From positions 15,003,242 to 15,067,241 of the forward strand of contig OX465115.1 of NCBI GenBank assembly GCA_949987565.1: 64,000 nt of DNA. The letters are read 5' to 3'. The notes beneath the pieces are model-generated. The model did not search any database. It saw only the letters and a list, made by a program, of their open reading frames with translations, and was not told the origin of the DNA. Both the position numbers and the translations under genes were made by a program. Shown here in pieces: positions 46,701 to 56,800 of this stretch. Each line of letters begins with the position of its first letter. The first letter of the stretch is position 1. This DNA comes from Luidia sarsii (taxonomy: Eukaryota > Echinodermata > Asteroidea > Paxillosida > Luidiidae).

Positions 46701-49700
46701 TCCACCTTCCCTTCCTCCTCAACTTCCTTCTCCTACTCCTTCTCCTCCTCCTCCTCCGTCCAGTGCCCACCCAGGACCAGGCCTTGCAGCAGGTCATCCT
46801 CCTCAAGAAGGAGCTGGCAGAGATGCGGGCCAAGCAGGCGCAGATGGCAGCAGACCAGGGGGCCGGCATCGGGCCGGCCATCGGGGCTGACCCCGAGGCC
46901 GTGCTGCAGCGAGAGGTGGCCAAGGCCAGGGGTCAGATCTCCACGGCGGCCTCGGACGCGGCCATCGAGCGCAGCGCTCGCATCGAGATGCAGGAGGGGC
47001 TGGAGATGAGCGAGCAGTCGGTGAGTCACCACAAGGGATCGCTCAGCGGCGAGTTTTTACTCAATAAAAAAATCTGAGACAAAGAAAACTTTGACTGGGC
47101 CGGGACATGAACCCGATACCTCTGGATTAATGTACCAGTGCTCTTACCATCTGAGCTATCCAGCCCTTAGATGGTGGCCTTCCTTGATAGTCAACTAGTC
47201 TTTGCCGGGGTGGGGGTGCCAGTCAGAAGCAATTCAACCATTAACTGCCGTATATCTCCAGGGATCACATCCCCACTTTCATTCAGATGCAAACTACCAA
47301 TTATTATTTTTAAATCTATTTGTTTTAAATAAATAAAATCATCATTATTATTATTACTAAGTGGAAGCTTTGCGGTGACACTATGTAACTCTGTGGCTCT
47401 GAAAAGACTCTTTTCAGAGCCGCACTCCTTTTCAAAAGAGAAGTGTTATATGGTGTCACCGCAAACCAAGTCTTATCTAGTGCTGTATTTATTGCTGCAA
47501 GGAGCCTCTTTATACTTTGTGATATATGATAGGACCAAGGGTATTATTTCCAATCAATTCCCTCATCATAAAGAAGTTTAGACTTTTTGATTTTAATTTA
47601 TGACTGTATTGAGATCAGTGGTCCTGACTGCCTTTTCCCCCCCACTCGTTTCTCTCCGCTGCCCAGTACCTGGGACTGGCCCAGGCAGTGGCCAACCTCC
47701 TGAGCCTGGGTGAGGTGGGAGGCCAGGACACGGTGGGCCACCTGCCCAGGGACGAGCGGGACCGTCTGTCCGAGGAGCGCCGTCGCACCCAGGAGCTGAT
47801 CGGCGGCCGGCTGCGCACCCTGAACCAACGGCTGGAGCGCAAGGATGAGCTCCTGCGTGACTACGAGAAGGACCTGGAGAGACTGCGGCTGGCTGAGCAG
47901 GCGGCCGGGCAGAAGGCCGGCCAAGTGGAGTTGCTGGCCGTGAGTAGAGGACAACTCTGCCTCCATCTTTTCCTCAATCCCCCTTCCCAGACTCCTCGCC
48001 ACCCCCCTTCACAACCTCCTTCTCTTCACCAACCCCCTTCACAACCTCCTCCTCACCAACCCCCTTTACAACCTCCTTCTCCTCACCAACCCCCTTTACA
48101 ACCTCCTTCTCCTCACCAACCCCCTTCACAACTTTCTCCTCACCAACCCCCTTTACAACCTCCTTCTCCTCACCAACCCCCTTCACAACCTCCTCCTCAC
48201 CAACCCCCTTTACAACCTCCTTCTCCTCACCAACCCCCTTCACAACCTCCTCCTCACCAACCCCCTTCACAACCTCCTCCTCACCAAACCCCTTCACAAC
48301 CTTCTCCTCACCAACCCCCTTCACAACCTCCTCCTCACCAACCCCCTTCACAACCTCCTTCTCCTCACCAACCCCCTTCACAACCTCCTCCTCACCAACC
48401 CCCTTCACAACCTCCTCCTCGCCAACCCCCTTCACAACCTCCTCCTCATTTTTGCCTTTCTTCTTGCTCGTCATCCGCAGAGCGACCTCCGGGGCCGTAC
48501 CGAAGAGGCCCAGTACCTCCGCGAGACGTTGCGTCGGACGAGAGAGGGCTTGGACCAGGAGAAGCGGCTGAACAAGGCCATTAAGACCAAGAAGGTGAGT
48601 GATTCATAAATCATTGAAACACCGACCACAAATGAGGTTGATGAAGAATGACAGACAGGAAGAGCCGCACTCCTCTTGAGAGATGGTGGCACCGCAAACC
48701 TCCTACTCGGTATTTCCACCATGCAAACCTTCTAATCTGATCCTTTTCTCTCGTTGTAGACATTCCACTTGGAGAACGACGACAAAAACAACAAGAAGAC
48801 CTGGCCCAAGCACAACTGCTACGAGGACGATGCGGCCAAGTTCAAGGTAAAGACGAAAAAATATGCTGCCTTTGAAAAAGGGCTTGCTAGGATTTGAAAC
48901 TTCAGGTCCTCCAATCTTATGAGAAAAAAAATTCATTAAAAAGACAATTGAGGAGTTTTCAACGTTCCAAATTATATTACATTTAATGGGCCTGGAACCA
49001 GAGAACAACTTGGAATCAGGAAACAAATTTAATTATTTTTGGTTGGATCATTTGAAAATTCATTAATTCATTTCTCTATTCATTTGTTAATTCATTCATC
49101 CATTTATTCGTTCGTCCATTTGTACATCAGTTCATTCATTTATTCGTTCATGTATTCAGCTTTTCTATTTGAATGATGGGTTGAAAGTTTTGGGATCATT
49201 TGTGTTATAGTACAACTTACAATGTGCTATGTGCATCTCAGCTCAGTGTGAAGAACCTTTTTCAAATTTGATTATTGATGGTCTGAGTAACATTGAATAC
49301 TACTGTGTTGGAGCCAGACTAGTGATAGACTGAGTCCAGTGATAAATGGTTTCTATTCTTCCATCACGATCTCCACAGAAAGAGGCTAAGAAGAAGATAC
49401 AGAAGGAGAAGATGCTCAGGAAGAGCTATGAGCTGGACAGCTTGAAGGCGGTAAGTCAGAACGGCCTGTGCCTTTGTGAGACAATAGAGGGCGCTCTCCA
49501 TCATTTATGGGTGCAGTACACTAGATAGATCTCTATACCATAGTGCATTATCCGTCTACTCCCAAGTTGAAAAAAAAAATCTGCTGTGAGAAGTCCCTCA
49601 GGTTTTGTGGCTGTACTGAACAACTTAAAATCCAACTTTAATCTTCCAGACTCTTTGTCAATGTTTATGTCTTTGACTATTTGCGTAAAGGCGCTCCTGG

Positions 49701-50766
49701 TTCTCGAAGAAGAAGACAGTTAGGATTGTGAAGTTTAAGAGTTGGCCTGCTTGTACAGATGTGATTTTAAGTGAATGTTGCAATGATGGAGTTGATTGAA
49801 CAGTCAGTGGGAGTTGGATCTAGAGTCGAGGCTGATGCTGCTGAAAGGACCCTGTCACCCAAAAGAGTAGACGTTCTTGGCTCATGTAGCCTCATCAGTT
49901 GACTGGAGCCAAGTCTGGTGTATGTTGAGGTGTATGGGTGAATGAGTGTGATCAAATAGTCCGCCTGATAGTTTGTTAGGCAGAGCCATTTTGGAAGTAT
50001 TTAGTGGCACGCACCACAAAGTGAGGAACAATAGTTCTGGTGGGTTTGAGATGGGGTCAAAAATATGTTTAAATCTAAAAAAAAAAATTAGATTAAATAA
50101 TCTTTCTTTTTGCCATTCCACAGGAACTGACGGAGAAGGACCATCAATTGTGCGAAACGACTGCCAAGTTGATCAACCTTGAACACGCAGTGGTAAGTAG
50201 CAGAAAATTATCAATTTTTGTTTGGTTGTTAATTCTTGAGAAAAATGATGCACGTTTCCCATCGTAGTACTCACTGTACATTTCCTCAATGAAGAACTGG
50301 GAAGAGGTCTCGGGTTAAGTCTCGGTGCCTTCAAAGTTGTCTTTGCCATTTTTAAAAGTTTAACAAATGACTGAAAAACTGACTGGAGACTTTTGAACAA
50401 ATTGAAAAAATGGCAAAGGAAACATTGATTGGACTGGGATTTTAACCTGAGACCTCTGGTTTTTCTTACCAGCACTCTTCCCATCTGACCTATGCAGCCC
50501 TTAGACGGTGGCCTCTCAAATAGTTGACTATTCTTTGCCGGGGTGGGGGCGCCAGTCAGAAGCAATTCAACCATTAACTGCCGTATGACCTCCAGGGATC
50601 ACACCCCCGCTCTCATTCAGTTGCAAACAACCAATTGTTGTAAACATGGCTACAGCAGCTAATTTTGCAAAGTTCCCAGTCATTTTTTCCTTAATTTGTG
50701 TGGGAAAAAAAATCTCAAATGTTTACTTTTCCTATTTCTTTTCTTCCTGTGCAGGCAATAAGCTGA
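27821..50766 (+). CDS. FHAD1: Forkhead-associated domain-containing protein 1, 27 coding exons
   Basis: Exons: 27821-27916, 28495-28701, 29283-29685, 30276-30394, 30760-31041, 31581-31853, 32380-32457, 33560-33640, 35297-35458, 36233-36340, 36622-36870, 37580-37778, 38316-38504, 38981-39108, 39293-39382, 39764-40001, 40711-40849, 41808-42074, 43325-43457, 44226-44364, 46764-47020, 47667-47939, 48481-48594, 48760-48846, 49379-49450, 50124-50192, 50755-50766. All introns are GT-AG, phases match throughout, and the total of 4464 nt gives 1487 residues. The N-terminal FHA domain (about 1-95) should bind phosphothreonine peptides; residues about 101-235 are Pro/Ala/Ser-rich; most of the rest is charged, heptad-like coiled coil. 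Domain order and flanking gene match FHAD1, a poorly characterised coiled-coil protein. Exon 9 has an alternative acceptor near 35353; small exons may be missed in the 1.7 kb intron 8. The last exon encodes only Ala-Ile-Ser and the stop. Confidence 0.93.
28311..28375 (-). mobile_element. SINE tail fragment in FHAD1 intron 1
   Basis: AAATGGCAAAAAAAAAACAA, then TTTGACTGGGCTGGGACTTG and AGACCTCTGG: B-box end and tail only of the common SINE. Confidence 0.65.
28905..29135 (-). mobile_element. tRNA-derived SINE in FHAD1 intron 2
   Basis: Near-complete minus-strand copy: CTCTTACCTTCTGAGCTATCC, CTTAGATGGCGGCCATCCC, TAGTCTTTGCCGGGG, and the leader through ATCACACCCCCG. Confidence 0.8.
29740..29950 (+). 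repeat. 11-bp tandem repeat (AGGCCATTGCC)n in FHAD1 intron 3
   Basis: About 19 units with variants ending AGC, ACC or GCC, starting 55 bp after the exon 3 donor. Confidence 0.9.
30575..30628 (-). mobile_element. 54-bp foldback-element micro-insertion with 12-bp TSD
   Basis: GAATTTAGACAA occurs at 30563-30574 and again at 30629-30640, bracketing only the element core (CTTTGAGAAAGGTCCTGCTG, then CGAAACGTCAGGCCC on the minus strand). In FHAD1 intron 4. Confidence 0.8.
31062..31415 (+). repeat. GA-rich polypurine array in FHAD1 intron 5
   Basis: Purine-rich GAGAGAGGGG units with a longer repeated phrase around GAGAGACTGTGAGAGAG, beginning about 20 bases after the exon 5 donor. Confidence 0.9.
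32515..33543 (+). repeat. Polypyrimidine array (CCCCCTCT)n filling FHAD1 intron 7
   Basis: About 1 kb containing almost no purines, mainly an 8-base CCCCCTCT unit with CATCTCC variants. The array stops about 16 bases before the exon 8 acceptor. Long Pro/Ser/Leu-rich frames here are composition artefacts. Confidence 0.95.
33641..35296. other. FHAD1 intron 8: MITE, a tandem duplication, no extra exon seen
   Basis: A MITE-like copy at 33975-34200 has inverted ends (CACGTGACTTATAGTGGGTA against CCCACTGTAGGTCACGTGAC). A diverged duplication of about 100 bp (34549-34650 and 34657-34745, sharing GACTAGACAT and GGTCATAGTCT) follows. Confidence 0.65.
36005..36145 (-). mobile_element. Second SINE family copy in FHAD1 intron 9
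   Basis: TGAGGGTTTGCCCTGC, ACTGAGTGCTCAGTGCTTTGCC, then a B-box region GGGATTCAAACCC and ACTCCTGCTTTCTAGAGCAG; same family as 43890-44080. Confidence 0.75.
36888..37043. mobile_element. MITE-like element in FHAD1 intron 11
   Basis: Ends CTGGGTTGGATTTCAC and GGTGAAATCGACCCCAG form imperfect 22-bp inverted repeats. Internal CATCGTAAGTT/AACTTACGATG pairs. Begins 18 bases after the exon 11 donor. Related to 23533-23690. Confidence 0.75.
37195..37560 (+). repeat. CAAT/AACC array in FHAD1 intron 11
   Basis: Degenerate AACAATCAACC repeats ending shortly before the exon 12 acceptor. Confidence 0.85.
37855..38045 (+). repeat. Repeat related to the 63-bp minisatellite, FHAD1 intron 12
   Basis: Three to four diverged units with TATGGCCCTGA, AACATTACCAAGGGC and CAAAGGCCAGTTGGC. 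The same family is on the other side of exon 13. Confidence 0.8.
38515..38785 (+). repeat. 63-bp minisatellite in FHAD1 intron 13
   Basis: GGCAGGGTACAGGCCACTAT and the following bases recur at 38574, 38637, 38700 and 38763, exactly 63 bp apart. Begins about 10 bases after the exon 13 donor. Confidence 0.92.
39109..39245 (+). repeat. GA-rich polypurine array in FHAD1 intron 14
   Basis: The donor GTAAGA runs straight into GAGAGAAAGAGGG repeats that fill most of this 184-bp intron. Confidence 0.9.
40150..40266 (-). mobile_element. Foldback element, half copy in FHAD1 intron 16
   Basis: Minus-strand copy with one arm and the tail (GTATACAAAAAATGTTGCAA, CTTACTGACTAAAAT, TTAGTGGGCCTGACG). Another fragment lies at 40617-40670 in the same intron, and one at 39510-39565 in intron 15. 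Confidence 0.8.
40898..41537 (+). repeat. TTCCTCCTC polypyrimidine array in FHAD1 intron 17
   Basis: CTTCCTCCTCTTCATCCTC-type units, with a block of about 230 bp duplicated within the array. Starts about 50 bp after the exon 17 donor. The apparent long Lys/Arg- or Glu-rich frames on either strand are artefacts. Confidence 0.95.
41570..41785. mobile_element. Diverged MITE abutting the FHAD1 exon 18 acceptor
   Basis: Shares ATTGCTTTTGACT, CCACTCTTCTTCAC and an end related to GCTTAAGCGGCTCTATGAAA with the clear copy at 57214-57446. Its right end is about 22 bases before exon 18. Confidence 0.65.
42455..43160 (+). repeat. 37-bp minisatellite in FHAD1 intron 18
   Basis: ACCCACTCATCCACCCAACC plus a variable AACAAACAAAG part; regular units of 37 bp are seen at 42771, 42808 and 42845. 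Confidence 0.92.
43890..44080 (+). mobile_element. Second tRNA-derived SINE family, best copy
   Basis: Plus-strand tRNA-like head: A-box region AGCTCGGTGGTCAAGAGG, then GCAGGAGTCACGGGTTCGAA with the B box GGTTCGAATCC, followed by a non-tRNA body (CAGGCAAAGCACTGAGCACT, CATTCTCCTCGGTGCAAACA). In FHAD1 intron 19. Too long a body and too degenerate to be a tRNA gene. Confidence 0.85.
44480..46760 (+). repeat. 2.3-kb polypyrimidine array filling FHAD1 intron 20
   Basis: CCTCCTCAACTTCCTCCTCC-type units with higher-order structure: the phrase TTCTCCTACTCCTCATCCTC recurs near 44948, 45340, 45947 and 46285, with a variant near 46650. The array runs up to the exon 21 acceptor, so the acceptor's own pyrimidine tract is the array end. 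Confidence 0.95.
47075..47275 (-). mobile_element. tRNA-derived SINE in FHAD1 intron 21
   Basis: Nearly complete copy: ACTTTGACTGGGCCGGGAC, CTCTTACCATCTGAGCTATCC, CTTAGATGGTGGCCTTCC, and the leader to CAGGGATCACATCCCC. Confidence 0.85.
47360..47468. repeat. Foldback repeat with histone-stem-loop-like centre
   Basis: Outer arms GCTTTGCGGTGACACTATGT and ATATGGTGTCACCGCAAACC are inverted relatives. The centre GGCTCTGAAAAGA-CTCTTTTCAGAGCC (47395-47421) is an inverted repeat that includes TCTTTTCAGAGCC. Related single arms occur at 39655-39700, 48660-48700 and 62455-62516. Confidence 0.75.
47960..48452 (+). repeat. 27/30-bp pyrimidine-rich minisatellite in FHAD1 intron 22
   Basis: Units such as ACCAACCCCCTTCACAACC followed by TCCTCCTC or TCCTTCTCCTC, about 17 copies, filling an intron of 541 bp between exons 22 and 23. 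Confidence 0.93.
50396..50635 (-). mobile_element. tRNA-derived SINE in FHAD1 intron 26
   Basis: TTGAACAAATTGAAAAAATGG tail, GGGATTTTAACCTGAGACC B-box region, CTTAGACGGTGGCC head and leader to GATCACACCCCC. A full-length but diverged copy. Confidence 0.85.
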
Positions 50767-52530
50767 ATGCCTCCATTGTAAAGCCAGTAACCCACCCAAG
50801 ATATCGAAATGTCCACCACAACATGATATCAATACTGATATAGAGTATTATTGATAAACTGCAATGCCTTCACAGCATGTAAATATTTTAAAGATAGAAT
50901 GTACCTTATCAGATGCAATATTGAAAAAAAAAAAGTCGTTTTTTTTGTCTAGCTTTTTTCTGTTTGTGCTTCGTTGAAGAAAAAGAAAGAGAAGTTTTGC
51001 ATGCCAAATTGTTTATAATTGATTATCTAATTATCTTATCATTGATTATGATTTGACTGAAGAGAATGATTTGAAATTATTTTTAATTAATTATGGAGTC
51101 CTGTTAATTGCTGTACATGTAATTGAATCACGTGTAATTTTTTTTTCACACAAAAATGTGTCGCTGCTAAGTGTTGATTTTTAAGATTTTTAATTGAACA
51201 CAAGTCTCTTTGTGTGTACATAGTGTAGAATAATATTACTAATTGTATAGTTGTATGCACATCATAAAGAAATTGTTCATTAGAAAAGAGGAAAACAAAT
51301 ATTATGGTTTCGTCGTGCTATTTGCTTTTACTTTTACTATTCCTGTTCCGCTGTACTTTCAAGCAAGATATGAAAAATAATATTAGTATTATTTGGGAGG
51401 AATCATTAGCCTACGCAAAAAATGATATGTCAAGGAAAGAATTTGTCCAAAGTTCCAGATTTCAAAAAAAAAAGGTCCCGTCCTTGAGAAGGATCCTGCT
51501 AGAATGAAAATGTCAAAATCAGTCTAACGTTTGTAAATGTTGGTCATTCTGGAGATTGTAGGCAGTAAGCAGTTTCAAGCGTGTTTTTTTTTTATCAGCA
51601 GCCAAATAATTGTGCACAGTGTATTTTAACTCATAGCCAAGCTTGCATAAAAGTCATAGTTATATGTTTTTGAAATAAGGGATATTTTCCTCTTTGTTTT
51701 TTGTATACATTTTTTTAATACATTTTTTTTTAATAGCAAAGAAATTTGACTGGACCGGGACTCGAACCCAAGACCTCATGCCTAATGTACGTTAAGCAGT
51801 AGTCTCAGCTTCAAGTCCCAGTCAAGTCAAATCTTCTTTGCTATTAATTTTTTGCAAATTGTTTCAGTCAGTTTTTCTTTCCTTTTTTTATTTTGATTGG
51901 CATTATTTTTCTAACAGATTTTTGTCAAATTCTAATCAAATTTGCAAGTTACTGATCACATTTCAGAAATGATCTTAGTGTATTTTTGATCATTTTTGAT
52001 AATTTTCGTATTGCTGAGTGAATTTGGATAGAAATCTGCCGTCATACATCCATTTTTAGAACAAAAAATTGAAAATGTGCCTTAACTGAGTTATTTGTAA
52101 ATTCTATGTTTTCTACACCAAAAGTACTTTCAACTACCCATCATGTGCATTTCAAATCATGCCTTTGGCAACTTTACATCAAATAATTTCAAATTCTTAA
52201 AAGTGTAATAATTAATATGATCATGTGCAGCAAATGTCTATAAAAATCATAATTTTGTCTATAAACGTCTTTACAAACTTAATTATAAAAAGTTAATTTC
52301 TTTCCCCCTTGAAAGGCTGACCATTGTATGTGAAAAGTTTAGTTATAATTTCTGTTGCTGTCTGTAAATATTCATCGCAGATTATATTGAAGCGTATTAC
52401 CACCTGGATGGCTTAATTAGTACTTAGTACTTGTACATGTGTGTATAATTAAAAAAGAGATGTCCTTCAAAATCAAGAATGTTCTGTTTTTGTAATTTTT
52501 TGGGCATAAGTTTATTTAGTTCTCATAAGT
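50767..52530. other. FHAD1 3' flank; no further gene seen
   Basis: AT-rich sequence after the FHAD1 stop, presumably 3' UTR at first. I could not identify the polyadenylation site with confidence. Includes a degraded foldback fragment (51470-51590) and a SINE fragment (51735-51780). Confidence 0.5.
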
Positions 52531-52686
52531 TAAAATTTAGTGGGCCTGACGTTTCGATCCTAGCAGGACCGGCCTTTGAGATAGGCCCTGCATGCTAGGA
52601 TCGAGACGTCAGGCCCACTAAATTTTAAGATTTGCATTTTGGTAATTTTAGTCAGTAAGCAGTTTGCAACATTTTTGTATGTCACT
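52531..52686 (+). mobile_element. Foldback element with exact 16-bp target-site duplication
   Basis: TTTAGTTCTCATAAGT occurs at 52515-52530 and 52687-52702, exactly bracketing the element from TAAAATTTAGTGGGCC to the tail ending GTATGTCACT. Arms around 52570 are slightly shortened. Confidence 0.9.
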
Positions 52687-52789
52687 TTTAGTTCTCATAA
52701 GTGGTAGGACCCGAAGTGCACATCACTGAAGATCGAAATGTCTTGATCGAACGTCAGGCCCTCTAATCTTGTATCAGATTTTTTGGTAA

Positions 52790-52955
52790 AATGGTGAAGA
52801 AAACTTTGACTGGACAGGGACTCGAACTCGAGACCTTTGCATGTTTTCCTCTTTCCATCTGAGCTATCCAGCCCTAAGATGGCTTCCCAAATAGTCAACT
52901 AGTCTTTGCCGGGGTGAGGGGCGCCTGTCAGAAGCATCCAACCGACCATTAACTT
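52790..52955 (-). mobile_element. tRNA-derived SINE between FHAD1 and EFHD2
   Basis: GACTGGACAGGGACTCGAACTC B-box region, CATCTGAGCTATCCAGCCC, TAGTCAACTAGTCTTTGCCG. Confidence 0.8.
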
Positions 52956-53844
52956 GGAGGAATGGTCGTACGAAAGATGAAAAAAGCAGGTTTTTCAAAG
53001 AAAGATAGACCTTGTTTTCTCTCCTTCTAAAGCAGAGTATCTACTCTTACACTTTGGTAAGGAGCATATAAATTACATGAGTGACAGACCACGAAGGGGA
53101 CACTTTAATTGTTTCCGTTTTTGTTTGTCTGTTTGTTTGGTTTTTCTTTGGTTTGTCTTGCGGTGAAAGTTTCTCGGAACATTGACCAGTGACCAGTCAT
53201 GTATTTTCGCGGAAATGTTATTGCCGGCATTTAGAAGAACCTCGATGTTTCGTTAGGGATGCCAGGGCATTTTGTCAAATCAGGCGAAAATAACGAGCTT
53301 TCAATCCTGGGATCATCGACTAATGACAATAATGTTACATAAGTTATCACAATATTTACACAGTGTATACAGATAGATAGACTTTTCCATTTCAAAGGAG
53401 GGTTGTATCTCTCGTGGAAGTACAATTTATTTCATACATCCGTAATGATTTAAGAAACGAATTTTATCATAACCATTAAGCAAAGTTGCAAAATAACTAG
53501 GGAGACTGTATACTTATTCTTAATAAATGGCGAAAAACCCTCTCTTTTCACCCTGAAATTAATCGGAAGGCAGATCTGAAGAAGATTCCCCTCCGACTGG
53601 GAAATCGTCCGTTCCAAAGTGAATCTTCGGATTGACCCCTAACCACAGTAAACGCTGGTACCCGTCGGGCTCACCGCGACGGAGAACGCGGTTTCCCGGA
53701 CACCAGCGATATGGGTCTTGAAAGGCAAAATAATTTCATTTCCTTTTCCGTGTACAGTGCAAGCAGTGCTGACAACAAGACCGTCTGCTTCCTAAGTTCT
53801 CTCTTCCAAAAGCCACCCCAAAAACTGCCGCTGAAATAACCACC
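52956..53844. other. Region upstream of EFHD2
   Basis: No coding feature seen. It should hold the EFHD2 promoter and 5' UTR; the GC content rises from about 53640 and a good start context (CACCATGG) begins the gene. No TATA box or clear start site could be assigned. Confidence 0.4.
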
Positions 53845-56800
53845 ATGGCCGACTCCGAGCTCGCCGGCAAGCTAGCGAGAAGAGAAATTCTGAACGAGGG
53901 CAACGAGTTACCGGAGGAGAAACGAACTCAGGTTTTCAACCCTTACACGGAGTTCAAGGAGTTCTCCCGTCAAGAAATCAAGCGCTTCGAGAAGATGTTC
54001 AAGCAGTAAGTAAAGTAACTTGTGTGGGAATTGGACGCTTTGCATATGATTTTTTTTGTTACGAATGATAAATTAATATGAAAAGTCGCTGTCACAGGGC
54101 TTATTATCACTATTTTCTTACGTTAAAACACCCAGACAGTCCTGTGCATAACACTTAACAGGTAATTTAGCAAATGTCAATCAATGTCAGCCTATTTTAT
54201 TGTTTCCTTTTTTTAGTTTTTATTTTCACATGGCTGTTGTTACGGCAGACGTCCGTGTGGTTCCCTGACTTGATTGTATTTCGTCAGCATTGCAGGCTGG
54301 TTGAACCAGTCTTTTAGCTGATAGTCTGGTTTCAAGAGCTAAACATCCTGACAAATGCTATGTAGTCAGGGAACCACATGGACGACTGCCGTAACAACAG
54401 CCACTGCGTTTTATTTTAGCTAAGCTCAGCAAATGATACGTTGTGGTCGTCGTGATGAATTGCGGATTTGATTTGGTGGTGTGGAGTTCAAATCGCAGGC
54501 TTTGAAAACTTAATAATTTTTTTGTTGGCCAACACTGGTCAAACTAAAAGAAATGCAAGAAATACATAACTGCCACTTGACAGGAAATCCTTTATTCATA
54601 CATAGCCCGGCCCTGCTAAACCACTGTGATCTTTAGTTTTGGGGGGTTTGGTTGTGAAATCTTGTGGACTTTGGAATTGGCTTAGTGCCCTACCCACATA
54701 TTTGACAATACTTTTGTCAATTTGCTGCAAAGAATGCACATACATGTATACGTACCCAAACAAACATGTACTGATGTAGTATTCATGCATGGAGCGAGTG
54801 TTCCCTTGCTAGTCTATGGTTCATGTAACCATGGTAACTGATTTAATTGAAGCAGCCCCCACCCCAGGCCCGAGTGAATTCTGATTCAAAATCCCCTTTG
54901 ACCGCGCTCACAAACTCACCACCAACGACCAAAGAGGAAATAATGTCTCTAAAGTACAATATAGGCCTGATTATGTCTCTAATTCTAAATTACAAAGCAA
55001 ATTCACACACACACACGTCCATGCAGTGTTCATGCTGAGTTCTGATTACTAGTAAATAGTGATAGTGATAGTACACATGCTAAGCCCATGTACATAATTA
55101 CAGTAAGTACATGTACATGTATGCAAAACACTTCCTTGTTGGTAAGCCAGACTGTAATTAACCCAATGGTGAAATGGAATACACCGTCTTGCTGGGCCTG
55201 GTCATTGACAAGAAAAAAAAGACACCCTATATCCTTCTCCCATGCTGACAGAGTCTGCAGAATAGAGATAAGCAAATCAAGATCGATAATTCGATATCAC
55301 TTTCATCTTGGCATTGTGCTGTCATTTTCAAGTGCCAATAAACTATGTTATTGTAACGTATCTCGATAAAAAAGTTTTTAAAGTAGTTTGACTATTTTTT
55401 TGTAAACACGTAATTGTACACATGTATGTACATTGTAGTATTGTACATGTATTTGCATAAAATTTACTTACATTGTAGTTTACAAATTGTTATATTACAT
55501 ATACAAATAAAGGAAAAACTGACTGGGAACTTTTGTGAACAATTTTGAAAAAGAAAACTTTGACAGGACTGGGCGGGATGTGAAGCCAAGAGTCTTCTCG
55601 TTTTGCATACCAGCACTCTGCCCATCTGGGCTTTCCAGCCCTTAGAAGTTAGAAAGTGGGCTTCCCAAATAGTCACCTATGGTAGTCTAGTTCCCAGTCA
55701 TTTTTTTCATCGATTTAATTTGGAAAAATGGCAAAGAAACCTTTGACTGTAGTGTACTGAGACTTAGAGACCTCAGGCATGTTTGGGTTTTACGTTCCAG
55801 CACTGATGCGTTTTGCCGCCCCAAAGCTTTGCTCATGTGACCAAGAGAAGAAAGTTGCTGATAAGCCCTGAATAGGATTACCTCATCCGGGGGAAAGAGC
55901 CCGGGTCTGTCCCTGTCTATTGTCCGTGTGGAAGCTTCCTTGTTGATCCAAGGACTGACAAAAGTGGTCCGGTCCAGTCGAGAGTGAATCCAGGGACATC
56001 CTGGTGATGTTTATGGATGTTGCCAAATCAATACTCTATTTCCTGGAGTGTGGTAAGCGAAGCTACCATGCATTCCCCTGTCACTTTCTGTCCCATCCAT
56101 ATGTGCATGCATGAGCATGTACCATGTACCATGTGTGTATTGAAGCAAGGTGCAGCCGGGTGGGTAAAATGGGGAAATGCTTTCATTTAATGTACAATGG
56201 AAGCTGTCATGTTGACAAGTTGACTTTTGACAGAAAACCCTGAATGGCTTGTGGCCAATAGATGGTCCATTATTCAAAATCATTGAAAATCACAGGTCCT
56301 CTTTATAATTATACAGATGTCTCATGTCTGTATGTATAATTGGATTACAGTAGTTGAAGCCAGTACAAGAACCCATTTAATTGCACCAATGGTGTAATTA
56401 CTGTTATGTGCATGTACAAGAACCCATTTAATTGTGCTATGTGTATGTGCATGTACAAGAATCCATTTAATTGCACCAATGGTGTATGTGCAATTGTGCA
56501 TGTACAGAAATCCATTTAATTGTACTGATGGTATAATGTGCATGTACAAGAATCAATTTAATTGCACTGATGGTGTAATGTGCATGTACAAGAATCCGTT
56601 TAATTGTACTGATGGTAAGCGATTGTGTACTGTACATGTATGTACAAGAATCCATTTCAATAATTGTACATTGATGATGTACTGTACAATGTACATCTGT
56701 AATTGTATTGCTACTAGTGCTAGTGTACTGAAGTGTACATGACATGTACGAAATGGTGTCCTCAATCGGCAAAGAACGCTGTTCATAAAATTTCTTTGTA

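Noticed and set aside
44457..47009. Long open frames (up to 850 codons) on both strands in the Ser/Thr/Pro- or Arg/Lys-rich array
   Set aside because: They are produced by a pyrimidine array that cannot form stop codons in most frames; the region is intron 20 of FHAD1 and is not in the frame of exon 21.
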